Source: Scandinavium manionii (GTDB lineage: Bacteria > Pseudomonadota > Gammaproteobacteria > Enterobacterales > Enterobacteriaceae). From it: a DNA stretch of 64,000 bases. The DNA lies in assembly GCF_024764775.1 (NCBI RefSeq), contig NZ_JALIGC010000034.1, positions 62,001-126,000 on the forward strand. Reading direction: 5' to 3'. How positions within the stretch are numbered: the first letter of the stretch is position 1; each line of letters starts with the position of its first letter. The notes beneath the pieces were generated by a model. It had not been told where the DNA came from and made no database searches. It saw only the letters and a program-made list of their open reading frames with translations. A program made the translations under genes and the position numbers. Below, in pieces: positions 26,900 through 34,984 of this stretch.

Positions 26900-28090
26900 A
26901 TGACCTATTCCGTGGCATTAGAGCCATTGCAAAAACAGTTAACGATTCCGATCAATAAAGCAGCGCTTCAGCAAAAACTGGATTCAGCGCTTGCGCTAAT
27001 CATGCAAAAGCTGGATGCGACAATCCTCGACTTAGGCGATAAATTTCCGGGTGAGGCCTGCAAAGACGGTGTCTGGCCACATGTTGAAAACTGCGCCTGG
27101 ACGGCGGCATTTTGGCCCGGCAGATTATGGCTGGCCTGGGAAATGACGAATGAAGATCGCTACCGGGAAGCGGCAGAGCGTTGCCTGCCCGCCTTTCGCT
27201 TCCGCCTGGATCATGCCATTCGGACTAACACCCATGACCTTGGCTTTCTCTATACCCTTTCTTGCGTGAGCGCCTGGAAACTTACCGGCAATGAGACCGC
27301 ACGCCAGTTAGCTCTTGAAGCTGCCGATAAACTGATGGAGCGCTACCTTCCTGACGCTGGGATCCTGCAGGCCTGGGGGACGTTAGACGATCCGGAACAA
27401 AAGGGGCGGATCATCATAGATTGTAATATGAATCTTCCGCTACTCTACTGGGCAAGCGAACAGACTGGCGATCGTCGTTATGCAGAAGCTGCGATTGCCC
27501 ATGTTGCGCAAGCGGCCACGCATCTGGTACGAGCTGATGCCTCCACGTTCCATACTTATTTTTTTGATGCAGAAACGGGCAAGGCGCGTTTTGGCAATAC
27601 GCATCAGGGGTATAGCGACGATTCTTGCTGGGCAAGAGGTCAGGCATGGGGGATCTATGGTTTTCTGCTGACCTGGCGCTACACGGGTGACAACAGCATG
27701 GTGGAATTATCCCGTCGTCTGGCACATTACTTTCTTAATCGCTTGCCTGAGGATGATGTTTGCCACTGGGATCTGGATTTGTGTAATACCGATGCGGTTC
27801 GTGATAGTTCTGCGGCCGCGATTACAGTCTGTGGTCTGTTAGAACTGGTCAACGGTTTACCGGTGCTGGATCCAAACCGGGAAATTTATGAGAATTGGGC
27901 CTTACAGATAATGGCATCGCTGACTGAAAATTATCTCTCAACGGCTGAAGAACGCTGCGAAGGAATATTAAAGCACGGCATTTATCATATGCATGATGAT
28001 ATTGGCGTGGACGAGTGCACCAGCTGGGGAGATTATTTTTATATGGAAGCAATGATTAGGCTGCGAAAATCCTGGGTGCCCTATTGGTAA
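26900..28090 (+). CDS. GH88 family unsaturated glucuronyl hydrolase
   Basis: This 396-residue cytoplasmic alpha/alpha6-barrel enzyme hydrates and releases the unsaturated uronic acid from the non-reducing end of lyase products. The two catalytic aspartates of the family are readable: Asp113 in THDLGF and Asp174 in IIDCNMNLP. DSSAAAI and CWARGQAWGIYG are also family blocks. No signal peptide is present. The ATG at 26900 is preferred, with GAGG 11 bases upstream; an in-frame GTG at 26891 is too close to that site. It completes the path begun by the secreted lyase. Confidence 0.9.
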   Translation: MTYSVALEPLQKQLTIPINKAALQQKLDSALALIMQKLDATILDLGDKFPGEACKDGVWPHVENCAWTAAFWPGRLWLAWEMTNEDRYREAAERCLPAFRFRLDHAIRTNTHDLGFLYTLSCVSAWKLTGNETARQLALEAADKLMERYLPDAGILQAWGTLDDPEQKGRIIIDCNMNLPLLYWASEQTGDRRYAEAAIAHVAQAATHLVRADASTFHTYFFDAETGKARFGNTHQGYSDDSCWARGQAWGIYGFLLTWRYTGDNSMVELSRRLAHYFLNRLPEDDVCHWDLDLCNTDAVRDSSAAAITVCGLLELVNGLPVLDPNREIYENWALQIMASLTENYLSTAEERCEGILKHGIYHMHDDIGVDECTSWGDYFYMEAMIRLRKSWVPYW

Positions 28091-28116
28091 CAACGGCATC
28101 AAGATGTAAATAAAAT

Positions 28117-28145
28117 AACAAGGGCGGTAAAATACCGCCCTTGTT
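28117..28145. terminator. Bidirectional terminator between GH88 and porin genes
   Basis: A perfect 13-bp stem AACAAGGGCGGTA / TACCGCCCTTGTT with a three-base loop lies between the convergent stops. On the minus strand it is followed by a T-rich tract (ATTTTATTT). Confidence 0.88.
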
Positions 28146-28149
28146 CATA

Positions 28150-28854
28150 TCAGAAGCTATATCGAATCCCAAGACGGTAACGCATTTCCCGGCTGTCTTG
28201 TTCATGCTCTTCATTATATTGTGGCACTATCCCAATTTCAGTGTATGGCGTCCAGTGTTGATCAATCGGCAAACCTATCGTTACGTTGTACAACCAGTAA
28301 TTATGGTTTCCTTTATAATCATCATAGTTTGTCAAACGATATTCATAATCACCCATAATGGAGAAATCAGAGTTTTTGTAACCAAATACCCAGTTAAACT
28401 GATTGAAATATTTATTGGAGAGATTGGAATCTTCAGGAACGTTTACACCAGGACGATAGCGAAATGAGGTAATCCAGTTGCTTGTTATTTTATATGTCGC
28501 TTTAACAAAAGGACGATACTGCATAGCAGTATCGCCAGCATCAATATTCATACCGGGTGAAATGGTTAGACTGTCATTGATCTTGAAATTTCGACCGGCT
28601 TCCCATTCGCTGCCATTGCCGCTCAGATCACCATTCCCCTCACGAAACCCATCAGATGTTGGGTCAGTACTTTCTGACGAACGTCCCTCTATACTGAAGA
28701 AATAACCGGTTTCAGTGGTGTGGCTGATCTTCACCCTGTCGGCATTTGATTTACTCTCTGCCTTATATTCATGTCTGAAATCCAGCGACACTGCGCTTGA
28801 TATTACTGGAACAAGTAAAACTGCCACGCAGCTAGCCTTGAAAAAATATTTCAT
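28150..28854 (-). CDS. KdgM-family oligogalacturonate-type porin
   Basis: This 234-residue outer-membrane beta-barrel belongs to the KdgM family of monomeric porins for acidic oligosaccharides. It has a signal peptide (MKYFFKASCVAVLLVPVISSA), then LDFRHEY as in KdgM N-termini, alternating beta strands, and a C-terminal aromatic ending YRLGIRYSF. The ATG at 28854 follows GGTGA by six bases. It probably admits the lyase products to the periplasm. A KdgR-like box lies 25 bases upstream of the start. Confidence 0.9.
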   Translation of the reverse strand: MKYFFKASCVAVLLVPVISSAVSLDFRHEYKAESKSNADRVKISHTTETGYFFSIEGRSSESTDPTSDGFREGNGDLSGNGSEWEAGRNFKINDSLTISPGMNIDAGDTAMQYRPFVKATYKITSNWITSFRYRPGVNVPEDSNLSNKYFNQFNWVFGYKNSDFSIMGDYEYRLTNYDDYKGNHNYWLYNVTIGLPIDQHWTPYTEIGIVPQYNEEHEQDSREMRYRLGIRYSF

Positions 28855-28878
28855 CTTTATCACCGTTTTATTGAATGT

Positions 28879-28897
28879 ATTAAAATGATGTTTCAAT
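28879..28897 (-). promoter_or_regulatory. Candidate KdgR operator upstream of KdgM-type porin
   Basis: ATTAAAATGATGTTTCAAT fits AATRAAAYRNYRTTTYATT at 16 of 18 defined positions on either strand, with a perfect core. It sits 25-43 bases before the porin ATG, where a repressor would block transcription. A left half-site AATAAAACGATAT is at 28951-28963. The remaining intergenic bases to 29170 are very AT-rich and show no gene. Confidence 0.6.
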
Positions 28898-29170
28898 TGC
28901 CAGTATTGGATGCTACAGATCATTCAATATATAAAGCATGATGCAATTCAAATAAAACGATATCGCGCGGATATATTTATCCACAAATATATTACCTGCA
29001 AATATAACAGTTATTACAATATATTCCGTGAATGTAAATTTCTTTATTTTTGAAATTACCGCGCGTTGTTAATTAGCTAACGGTGATATGATCTGGACTC
29101 TGGATGAAAATGTTAACGCCAACGTGTATATCAGCATATTCGTGATTCAAGTCCTGCTTCTTTTCCATGC

Positions 29171-29196
29171 AAAACAGGGCGTCTTCGCCCTGTTTT
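29171..29196. terminator. mipA terminator
   Basis: The 11-bp stem AAAACAGGGCG / CGCCCTGTTTT with a TCTT loop lies 32 bases beyond the mipA stop on the minus strand. A-rich and T-rich arms make it usable in either direction. Confidence 0.85.
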
Positions 29197-29227
29197 ATTG
29201 CACTTCACGCACCTCAACGGTGCATTA

Positions 29228-29977
29228 TCAGAAGCTGTAGGTCACGCCGGTAGACAGTAGTCCGGTCCAGGTTTTGTCGACCATCGGGCTGTCGGTGATT
29301 TCATCCGACAAACGGGTATAACGCCCTACCCCATAAACGCTCCAGGCCTCATTCAGCTTGTAATTCACAGAAAGCTCAACGTACGGGTTCCAGCCATCTT
29401 CGGGATCGTAGCTGCGCAGGCCACTCTTCCGTGATTCGTTCCTGGAAACACCATAGTAGTATTCGTTTTCATTATCACTACTCCACTGCACACCGATCCC
29501 TGGCGTCACGGTCAACGCGCCGGTGTTGTAGCGGTACAACCATGCCATATCCCATGAGATACCGTTGCTCTTGTCCAGCGTGTCACCTGCAAGGGTTGTG
29601 CGCAGGAAACCGTACTGCGTAAAGTGCAGGTATGACAGGCCAGCCATCATCGTCGACTGACGACGATCGAGCTTACGCAGCTGATTGTTGTCGCTGTCGC
29701 CAGGTTTGAAGTACAACGGCGACCAGTAGGCAGTGATGGAGAGCTTATCGGTGGTATCGTTCCACAGGTAATACCCTGCTCCGAGACCATGGAACCAGAA
29801 GTTATCACTTTCAAAATCAATAGCAGGCACCGGATAAATGTCACTGCTGTACTGTTTATACGGATGACCAATCACCCCGACGCCCGCTCCCAGCGTCAGT
29901 TTGCTGTCCTCAGCATGTACAACGGTTGATGCAGTTGCGAGGAGCACACCCGTTGTCAGAAGTTTGATTAATTTCAC
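29228..29977 (-). CDS. mipA: MltA-interacting outer-membrane scaffolding protein MipA (MipA/OmpV)
   Basis: MipA is an outer-membrane beta-barrel of the MipA/OmpV family that in E. coli links the lytic transglycosylase MltA to PBP1B. The mature part resembles the E. coli protein closely (NFWFHGLGAGYYLWND, SPLYFK, TYSF end). The start is GTG at 29977, nine bases after AAGGG, giving 249 residues (E. coli 248) with a signal peptide ending VVHA. The nearest ATG at 29984 is out of frame, so a GTG start is needed. Confidence 0.93.
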   Translation of the reverse strand: MKLIKLLTTGVLLATASTVVHAEDSKLTLGAGVGVIGHPYKQYSSDIYPVPAIDFESDNFWFHGLGAGYYLWNDTTDKLSITAYWSPLYFKPGDSDNNQLRKLDRRQSTMMAGLSYLHFTQYGFLRTTLAGDTLDKSNGISWDMAWLYRYNTGALTVTPGIGVQWSSDNENEYYYGVSRNESRKSGLRSYDPEDGWNPYVELSVNYKLNEAWSVYGVGRYTRLSDEITDSPMVDKTWTGLLSTGVTYSF

Positions 29978-30288
29978 GTTGCATATCCCTTTCAAATTAC
30001 AAGCGGCTGAAGTTTAACCGCCCGTTACGTTGACCTCAAACTTTTTACTTCTGCTTACGATATTTAACCGCTCAAATTACCAACTTTTGATGACACGCCG
30101 CTTACAGGCAGATGACAGCGCTATGAACCCTGAAATTTCTTCGCCTTTAAGTCGCGGTATTTTTTGATGAGTTATTGATATGTCATTGAAATTGACTTTT
30201 GCCAACATGCAAGTTTTCCAAATGCCATCTACGCTTAAATTCAGAAGGTGTAATCGCGGGGCACGTTATGGTTTCGAACCCAACAACC

Positions 30289-30304
30289 TGGCACAAGGGT
30301 TGCT
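30289..30304 (+). promoter_or_regulatory. Sigma54 promoter of yeaGH
   Basis: TGGCACAAGGGTTGCT matches the -24/-12 consensus TGGCAC-N5-TTGCT exactly. It predicts transcription from about 30315, roughly 90 bases before yeaG. E. coli yeaGH is known to belong to the nitrogen-stress (NtrC/sigma54) response. The rest of the 428-base region from the mipA start contains the mipA promoter and nothing else recognised. Confidence 0.85.
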
Positions 30305-30405
30305 GGAGATTGAACGAGCGTCGTTCAGCTTATCCCTTCCGGGAGCCTCTATTATTCATACGAACGGCTCTTATCCTGTGCTAAAAAACGAAAGGACGGC
30401 ATGCC

Positions 30406-32340
30406 ATGAATATATTCGATCACTATCGCCAGCGTTATGAAGCTGCCAAGGACGAAGAGTTCACACTGCAGGAATTTCTTGCAACCTGTAAGCAAGATCG
30501 CAGTGCCTATGCCAATGCGGCAGAAAGGCTATTAATGGCTATCGGTGAGCCAGTCATGGTTGATACTGCCCATGAGCCACGGCTGTCCCGTCTATTTTCG
30601 AATCGGGTGGTCGCACGCTACCCGGCGTTTGAAGAGTTCTACGGTATGGAAGACGCTATCGAACAGATCGTCGCCTACCTGAAACATGCCGCTCAGGGTC
30701 TGGAAGAGAAGAAACAGATCCTCTATTTACTGGGCCCGGTAGGGGGGGGTAAATCGTCGCTGGCAGAACGACTGAAAGCGCTGATGCAGCGTGTGCCCAT
30801 TTATGTGCTTAGCGCCAACGGCGAACGCAGCCCGGTCAACGATCATCCGCTGTGCCTGTTTAACCCGCAGGAAGATGCGCAGCTCCTTGAAAAAGAGTAC
30901 GGCATCCCGAACCGCTATCTCGGCACCATTATGTCTCCGTGGGCGGCAAAACGTCTGAACGAGTTTGGCGGCGACATCACCAAATTCCGTGTGGTGAAAG
31001 TATGGCCGTCGATTCTGGCGCAGATTGCTATCGCTAAAACCGAGCCGGGTGATGAGAACAACCAGGATATCTCAGCGCTGGTCGGTAAAGTCGATATCCG
31101 TAAACTGGAAAACCACGCGCAGAACGATCCGGATGCCTATGGTTACTCCGGCGCACTGTGCCGTGCGAACCAGGGTTTGATGGAATTCGTCGAGATGTTT
31201 AAAGCCCCTATTAAGGTGCTACATCCACTGCTGACCGCCACGCAGGAAGGAAACTACAATGGCACCGAAGGCATCTCCGCCCTGCCGTTCAACGGCATTA
31301 TTCTGGCACACTCGAACGAATCTGAGTGGGTGACTTTCCGTAATAACAAAAACAATGAGGCGTTCCTTGACCGTGTGTACATCGTCAAAGTGCCTTATTG
31401 CCTGCGGATTTCCGAAGAGATCAAAATCTACGAAAAACTGCTTAATCACAGTGAGCTGACCCATGCGCCGTGCGCGCCAGGCACGCTCGAAACACTGTCC
31501 CGTTTCTCGATTCTGTCGCGTCTGAAAGAGCCGGAAAACTCGAGCATCTACTCAAAAATGCGCGTGTATGATGGCGAAAGCCTGAAAGACACCGACCCGA
31601 AAGCGAAATCCTATCAGGAGTATCGCGACTATTCGGGCGTGGACGAAGGCATGAACGGGCTGTCGACGCGCTTTGCGTTCAAAATCCTCTCCCGCGTGTT
31701 CAACTTCGATCACGTCGAAGTGGCGGCGAACCCGGTGCATCTGTTCTACGTGCTGGAGCAGCAGATTGAGCGCGAGCAGTTCCCGCAAGAGCAGGCTGAA
31801 CGCTATCTCGAATTCCTCAAAGGCTATCTTATCCCGAAATACGCCGAGTTCATCGGCAAAGAGATCCAGACCGCCTATCTGGAATCCTACTCTGAGTACG
31901 GGCAGAACATTTTCGACCGCTACGTTACGTATGCAGACTTCTGGATCCAGGACCAGGAATACCGCGACCCGGATACCGGCCAGCTGTTTGACCGTGAATC
32001 CCTGAATGCAGAACTGGAAAAAATTGAAAAGCCTGCCGGGATCAGCAACCCGAAAGACTTCCGTAACGAAATCGTCAACTTCGTGCTGCGCGCCAGAGCG
32101 AACTACAGCGGACGTAACCCGAACTGGACCAGCTACGAAAAACTGCGCACGGTTATCGAGAAGAAAATGTTCTCCAATACCGAAGAGCTGTTGCCGGTGA
32201 TTTCGTTTAACGCCAAAACCTCAACCGACGAGCAGAAAAAACACGACGATTTTGTCGATCGCATGATGGAGAAAGGCTACACCCGTAAACAGGTACGCCT
32301 GCTGTGCGAATGGTATTTGCGCGTGCGTAAATCGTCATAA
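30406..32340 (+). CDS. yeaG: PrkA-family serine protein kinase YeaG
   Basis: YeaG is a stress- and nitrogen-starvation-induced protein kinase with an AAA+ N-terminal domain and a PrkA C-terminal domain. The 644 residues equal the E. coli length. Walker A GPVGGGKS lies at residues 110-117. It is followed after 78 bases by yeaH, with which it forms the conserved yeaGH operon, here behind an exact sigma54 promoter. Confidence 0.97.
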   Translation: MNIFDHYRQRYEAAKDEEFTLQEFLATCKQDRSAYANAAERLLMAIGEPVMVDTAHEPRLSRLFSNRVVARYPAFEEFYGMEDAIEQIVAYLKHAAQGLEEKKQILYLLGPVGGGKSSLAERLKALMQRVPIYVLSANGERSPVNDHPLCLFNPQEDAQLLEKEYGIPNRYLGTIMSPWAAKRLNEFGGDITKFRVVKVWPSILAQIAIAKTEPGDENNQDISALVGKVDIRKLENHAQNDPDAYGYSGALCRANQGLMEFVEMFKAPIKVLHPLLTATQEGNYNGTEGISALPFNGIILAHSNESEWVTFRNNKNNEAFLDRVYIVKVPYCLRISEEIKIYEKLLNHSELTHAPCAPGTLETLSRFSILSRLKEPENSSIYSKMRVYDGESLKDTDPKAKSYQEYRDYSGVDEGMNGLSTRFAFKILSRVFNFDHVEVAANPVHLFYVLEQQIEREQFPQEQAERYLEFLKGYLIPKYAEFIGKEIQTAYLESYSEYGQNIFDRYVTYADFWIQDQEYRDPDTGQLFDRESLNAELEKIEKPAGISNPKDFRNEIVNFVLRARANYSGRNPNWTSYEKLRTVIEKKMFSNTEELLPVISFNAKTSTDEQKKHDDFVDRMMEKGYTRKQVRLLCEWYLRVRKSS

Positions 32341-32348
32341 TGTCGAAT

Positions 32349-32380
32349 GTAGCCCGGCGCCACATCGCTGCCGGGCCTAC
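32349..32380 (+). repeat. REP-like palindrome between yeaG and yeaH
   Basis: GTAGCCCGGC pairs with GCCGGGCCTAC, leaving one bulged base and a short loop. It lies in the 78-base yeaG-yeaH gap and may stabilise the yeaG message or lower yeaH expression. Confidence 0.65.
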
Positions 32381-32418
32381 ACAGCAGAAGGTTGGCAAAT
32401 GCAGTACGGGAGGGGCAT

Positions 32419-33699
32419 ATGACCTGGTTCATAGACCGGCGCCTGAACGGTAAGAATAAAAGCGCGGTTAATCGCCAGCGCTTTTTGCGCCGCTATAAGG
32501 CGCAGATAAAACAGTCGATCTCCGAGGCTATCAACAAACGCTCGGTGACCGATATAGACAGCGGCGAGTCGGTTTCCATTCCGACGGATGATATCAGCGA
32601 ACCGATGTTCCATCAGGGACGCGGCGGCCTTCGCCATCGTGTACACCCCGGTAACGATCACTTTGTGCAGAACGACCGCATCGAGCGCCCTCAGGGTGGA
32701 GGCGGTGGTGGTGGGAGCGGTCAGGGCCAGGCGAGCCAGGACGGTGAAGGCCAGGACGAGTTTGTGTTCCAGATTTCGAAAGATGAATATCTGGATCTGC
32801 TGTTTGAGGATTTGGCACTGCCTAATCTGAAAAAAAATCAGCATCGCCAGCTGACGGAGTACAAAACGCACCGGGCTGGCTACACCGCCAACGGCGTACC
32901 GGCCAACATCAGCGTGGTGCGTTCATTGCAGAACTCGCTGGCGCGACGCACGGCGATGACCGCCGGAAAGCGTCGTGAGCTGCGTGAGCTGGAAGCGAGT
33001 CTCGACACCATAGCCAAAAGTGAGCCGGTGCAGCTGCTGGAGGAAGAGCGTCTTCGAAAGGAGATTGCCGAACTGCGGGCCAAAATCGAACGCGTACCAT
33101 TCATCGACACCTTTGACCTGCGCTACAAAAATTACGAAAAACGCCCTGAGCCTTCAAGCCAGGCGGTGATGTTCTGTCTGATGGACGTGTCCGGTTCAAT
33201 GGACCAGTCCACCAAAGACATGGCGAAGCGTTTTTACATCCTGCTGTATCTGTTCCTCAGTCGGACCTATAAAAACGTGGATGTGGTGTATATCCGCCAC
33301 CACACTCAGGCTAAAGAAGTGGATGAGCACGAGTTCTTCTACTCTCAGGAAACCGGCGGCACGATTGTCTCCAGCGCCCTGAAGCTGATGGATGAAGTGG
33401 TGAAAGAGCGCTATGACCCGGCACAGTGGAATATTTACGCTGCGCAGGCATCCGATGGCGACAACTGGGCCGACGACTCCCCGCTGTGTCATGAAATTCT
33501 GGCCAAGAAAATCCTGCCGGTGGTGCGTTACTACAGCTATATCGAAATCACCCGCCGCGCACATCAAACGCTGTGGCGCGAGTACGAACATCTGCAATCG
33601 ATGTTTGAGAACTTTGCCATGCAGCATATCCGCGACCAGGAAGACATTTATCCGGTCTTCAGGGAGCTTTTCCACAAACAGGGCACCACCACCAGCTAA
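32419..33699 (+). CDS. yeaH: DUF444 / VWA-domain protein YeaH
   Basis: YeaH is a DUF444 protein with a von Willebrand A-like metal site (DVSGSM at about residue 258) and a Gly-rich linker after residue 92. It is the usual partner of the YeaG kinase. The 426 residues from the ATG at 32419 match E. coli (427). AGGGG lies three to four bases before that ATG; an upstream in-frame start adds nine unsupported residues. Confidence 0.95.
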   Translation: MTWFIDRRLNGKNKSAVNRQRFLRRYKAQIKQSISEAINKRSVTDIDSGESVSIPTDDISEPMFHQGRGGLRHRVHPGNDHFVQNDRIERPQGGGGGGGSGQGQASQDGEGQDEFVFQISKDEYLDLLFEDLALPNLKKNQHRQLTEYKTHRAGYTANGVPANISVVRSLQNSLARRTAMTAGKRRELRELEASLDTIAKSEPVQLLEEERLRKEIAELRAKIERVPFIDTFDLRYKNYEKRPEPSSQAVMFCLMDVSGSMDQSTKDMAKRFYILLYLFLSRTYKNVDVVYIRHHTQAKEVDEHEFFYSQETGGTIVSSALKLMDEVVKERYDPAQWNIYAAQASDGDNWADDSPLCHEILAKKILPVVRYYSYIEITRRAHQTLWREYEHLQSMFENFAMQHIRDQEDIYPVFRELFHKQGTTTS

Positions 33700-33705
33700 T
33701 CCCCC

Positions 33706-33740
33706 GTCAGCCAGATTATCCACATCTGGCTGACGTCTTT
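33706..33740 (+). terminator. yeaGH terminator
   Basis: A perfect 11-bp stem GTCAGCCAGAT / ATCTGGCTGAC with a seven-base loop, followed by GTCTTT, lies just after yeaH. Confidence 0.82.
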
Positions 33741-33816
33741 GATAACTCCGCACCGCTTAATCAACCCGCTATTGAGTTTTTGAGTCTGGACCTCAGCCTT
33801 ATCACCTTCCCTCACG

Positions 33817-33841
33817 TATAATCGATCATGAATATCGCTCA
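33817..33841 (+). promoter_or_regulatory. Candidate mesX promoter -10 and MetR-like site
   Basis: A perfect TATAAT is at 33817-33822, without a convincing -35. TGAATATCGCTCA at 33829-33841 fits the MetR pattern TGAA-N5-TTCA with one mismatch. No tandem MetJ box was seen. Both are suggestive only. Confidence 0.3.
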
Positions 33842-33967
33842 TGTTGAATGAAATTAAATCACTTTTCCTCGATCACTGACTCAGGCATAAATTGAATCCT
33901 GTTATTTAATTAATTTTGAAGACTGCTGAATTAAAACCCGGTTTTATCTCAGCCGCCAGGATGCCAG

Positions 33968-34957
33968 ATGACGATGAATAAAGAATTTACTTTCACCCTT
34001 AAGCGTATTCGTTTCGACGAGAATTATAACCCTTCAGAAAATACGCGTATTACGACCAACTTTGCTAATCTGGCAAGGGGTGAGAAGCGTCAGGATAACT
34101 TGCGCAACACCTTAGTGATGATTGACAACCGGTTCAATTCTCTGGCGCATTGGGATAATCCAAAGGGTGATCGCTATTCTGTCGAACTTGAAATCATCAC
34201 AGCGCAATTGAATATTCAACTTGATGGCAAGGCCGATAGCTTTCCTGTCATTGAAATATTAAAAACCCATATTGTTGATAAAAAAACCAATGAGCGTTTT
34301 GAAGGGATTCTGGGCAATAATTTTTCTTCATATGTGCGCGATTATGACTTCAGCGTATTACTGCCCGCGCATAATAAAAACAATGCTAAGCTTAGCCTGC
34401 CGGATGACTTTGGTGAATTACACGGAAACATCTTTAAGTGCTTTGTGAATTCAAACACATACAAAGAGAACTTTGCGAAAGCGCCGGTTATTTGCCTGAG
34501 CGTTTCCAGTAAAAATACCTATTATCGTACGGGTAATCAACATCCTGTATTAGGCGCGGAGTATCAGCAGGACGAACCGTCGTTGACCGATACCTATTTT
34601 GCAAAAATGGGGCTGCGGGCTCGCTATTTTATGCCTGAAAACAGCGTTGCACCATTGGCGTTTTACTTCACTGGCGACTTACTCAGTGAGTATACCGACC
34701 TTGAGCTGATTAGCACCATCAGCACGATGGAAACGTTCCAGAAAATATACCGTCCAGAGATATACAATGCTAATTCCGCGGCAGGACTACAGTATCAACC
34801 CAGCCTGAACTATCAGGATTATTCTCTGACACGCATTGTTTACGATCGCGAAGAACGTAGCCAGTTGGCTATTGAACAAGGGAAATTTACTGAACAGCAC
34901 TTCATCAAACCCTATCAAACTGTTCTTGCACAATGGTCTGCTCATTCCGTTCTTTGA
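33968..34957 (+). CDS. mesX: DUF1852 protein, MesX-type methionine synthase partner
   Basis: This 329-residue DUF1852 protein is the type known as MesX, required with MesD for folate-independent methionine synthesis in bacteria such as Acinetobacter; an oxygen-dependent role has been proposed. No membrane segment or signal peptide is present. It lies 27 bases before the MetE-like gene and surely forms an operon with it. It is not in this place in E. coli. A second ATG two codons in is also possible as the start. Confidence 0.85.
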   Translation: MTMNKEFTFTLKRIRFDENYNPSENTRITTNFANLARGEKRQDNLRNTLVMIDNRFNSLAHWDNPKGDRYSVELEIITAQLNIQLDGKADSFPVIEILKTHIVDKKTNERFEGILGNNFSSYVRDYDFSVLLPAHNKNNAKLSLPDDFGELHGNIFKCFVNSNTYKENFAKAPVICLSVSSKNTYYRTGNQHPVLGAEYQQDEPSLTDTYFAKMGLRARYFMPENSVAPLAFYFTGDLLSEYTDLELISTISTMETFQKIYRPEIYNANSAAGLQYQPSLNYQDYSLTRIVYDREERSQLAIEQGKFTEQHFIKPYQTVLAQWSAHSVL

Positions 34958-34984
34958 TTGACGAAAAGTATAAGGTCACCTGTA

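Noticed and set aside
30180..30440. 86-codon open frame on the plus strand just before yeaG
   Set aside because: It spans the sigma54 promoter and overlaps the yeaG start, has no ribosome site and has an irregular composition, so it is regulatory DNA read as protein.
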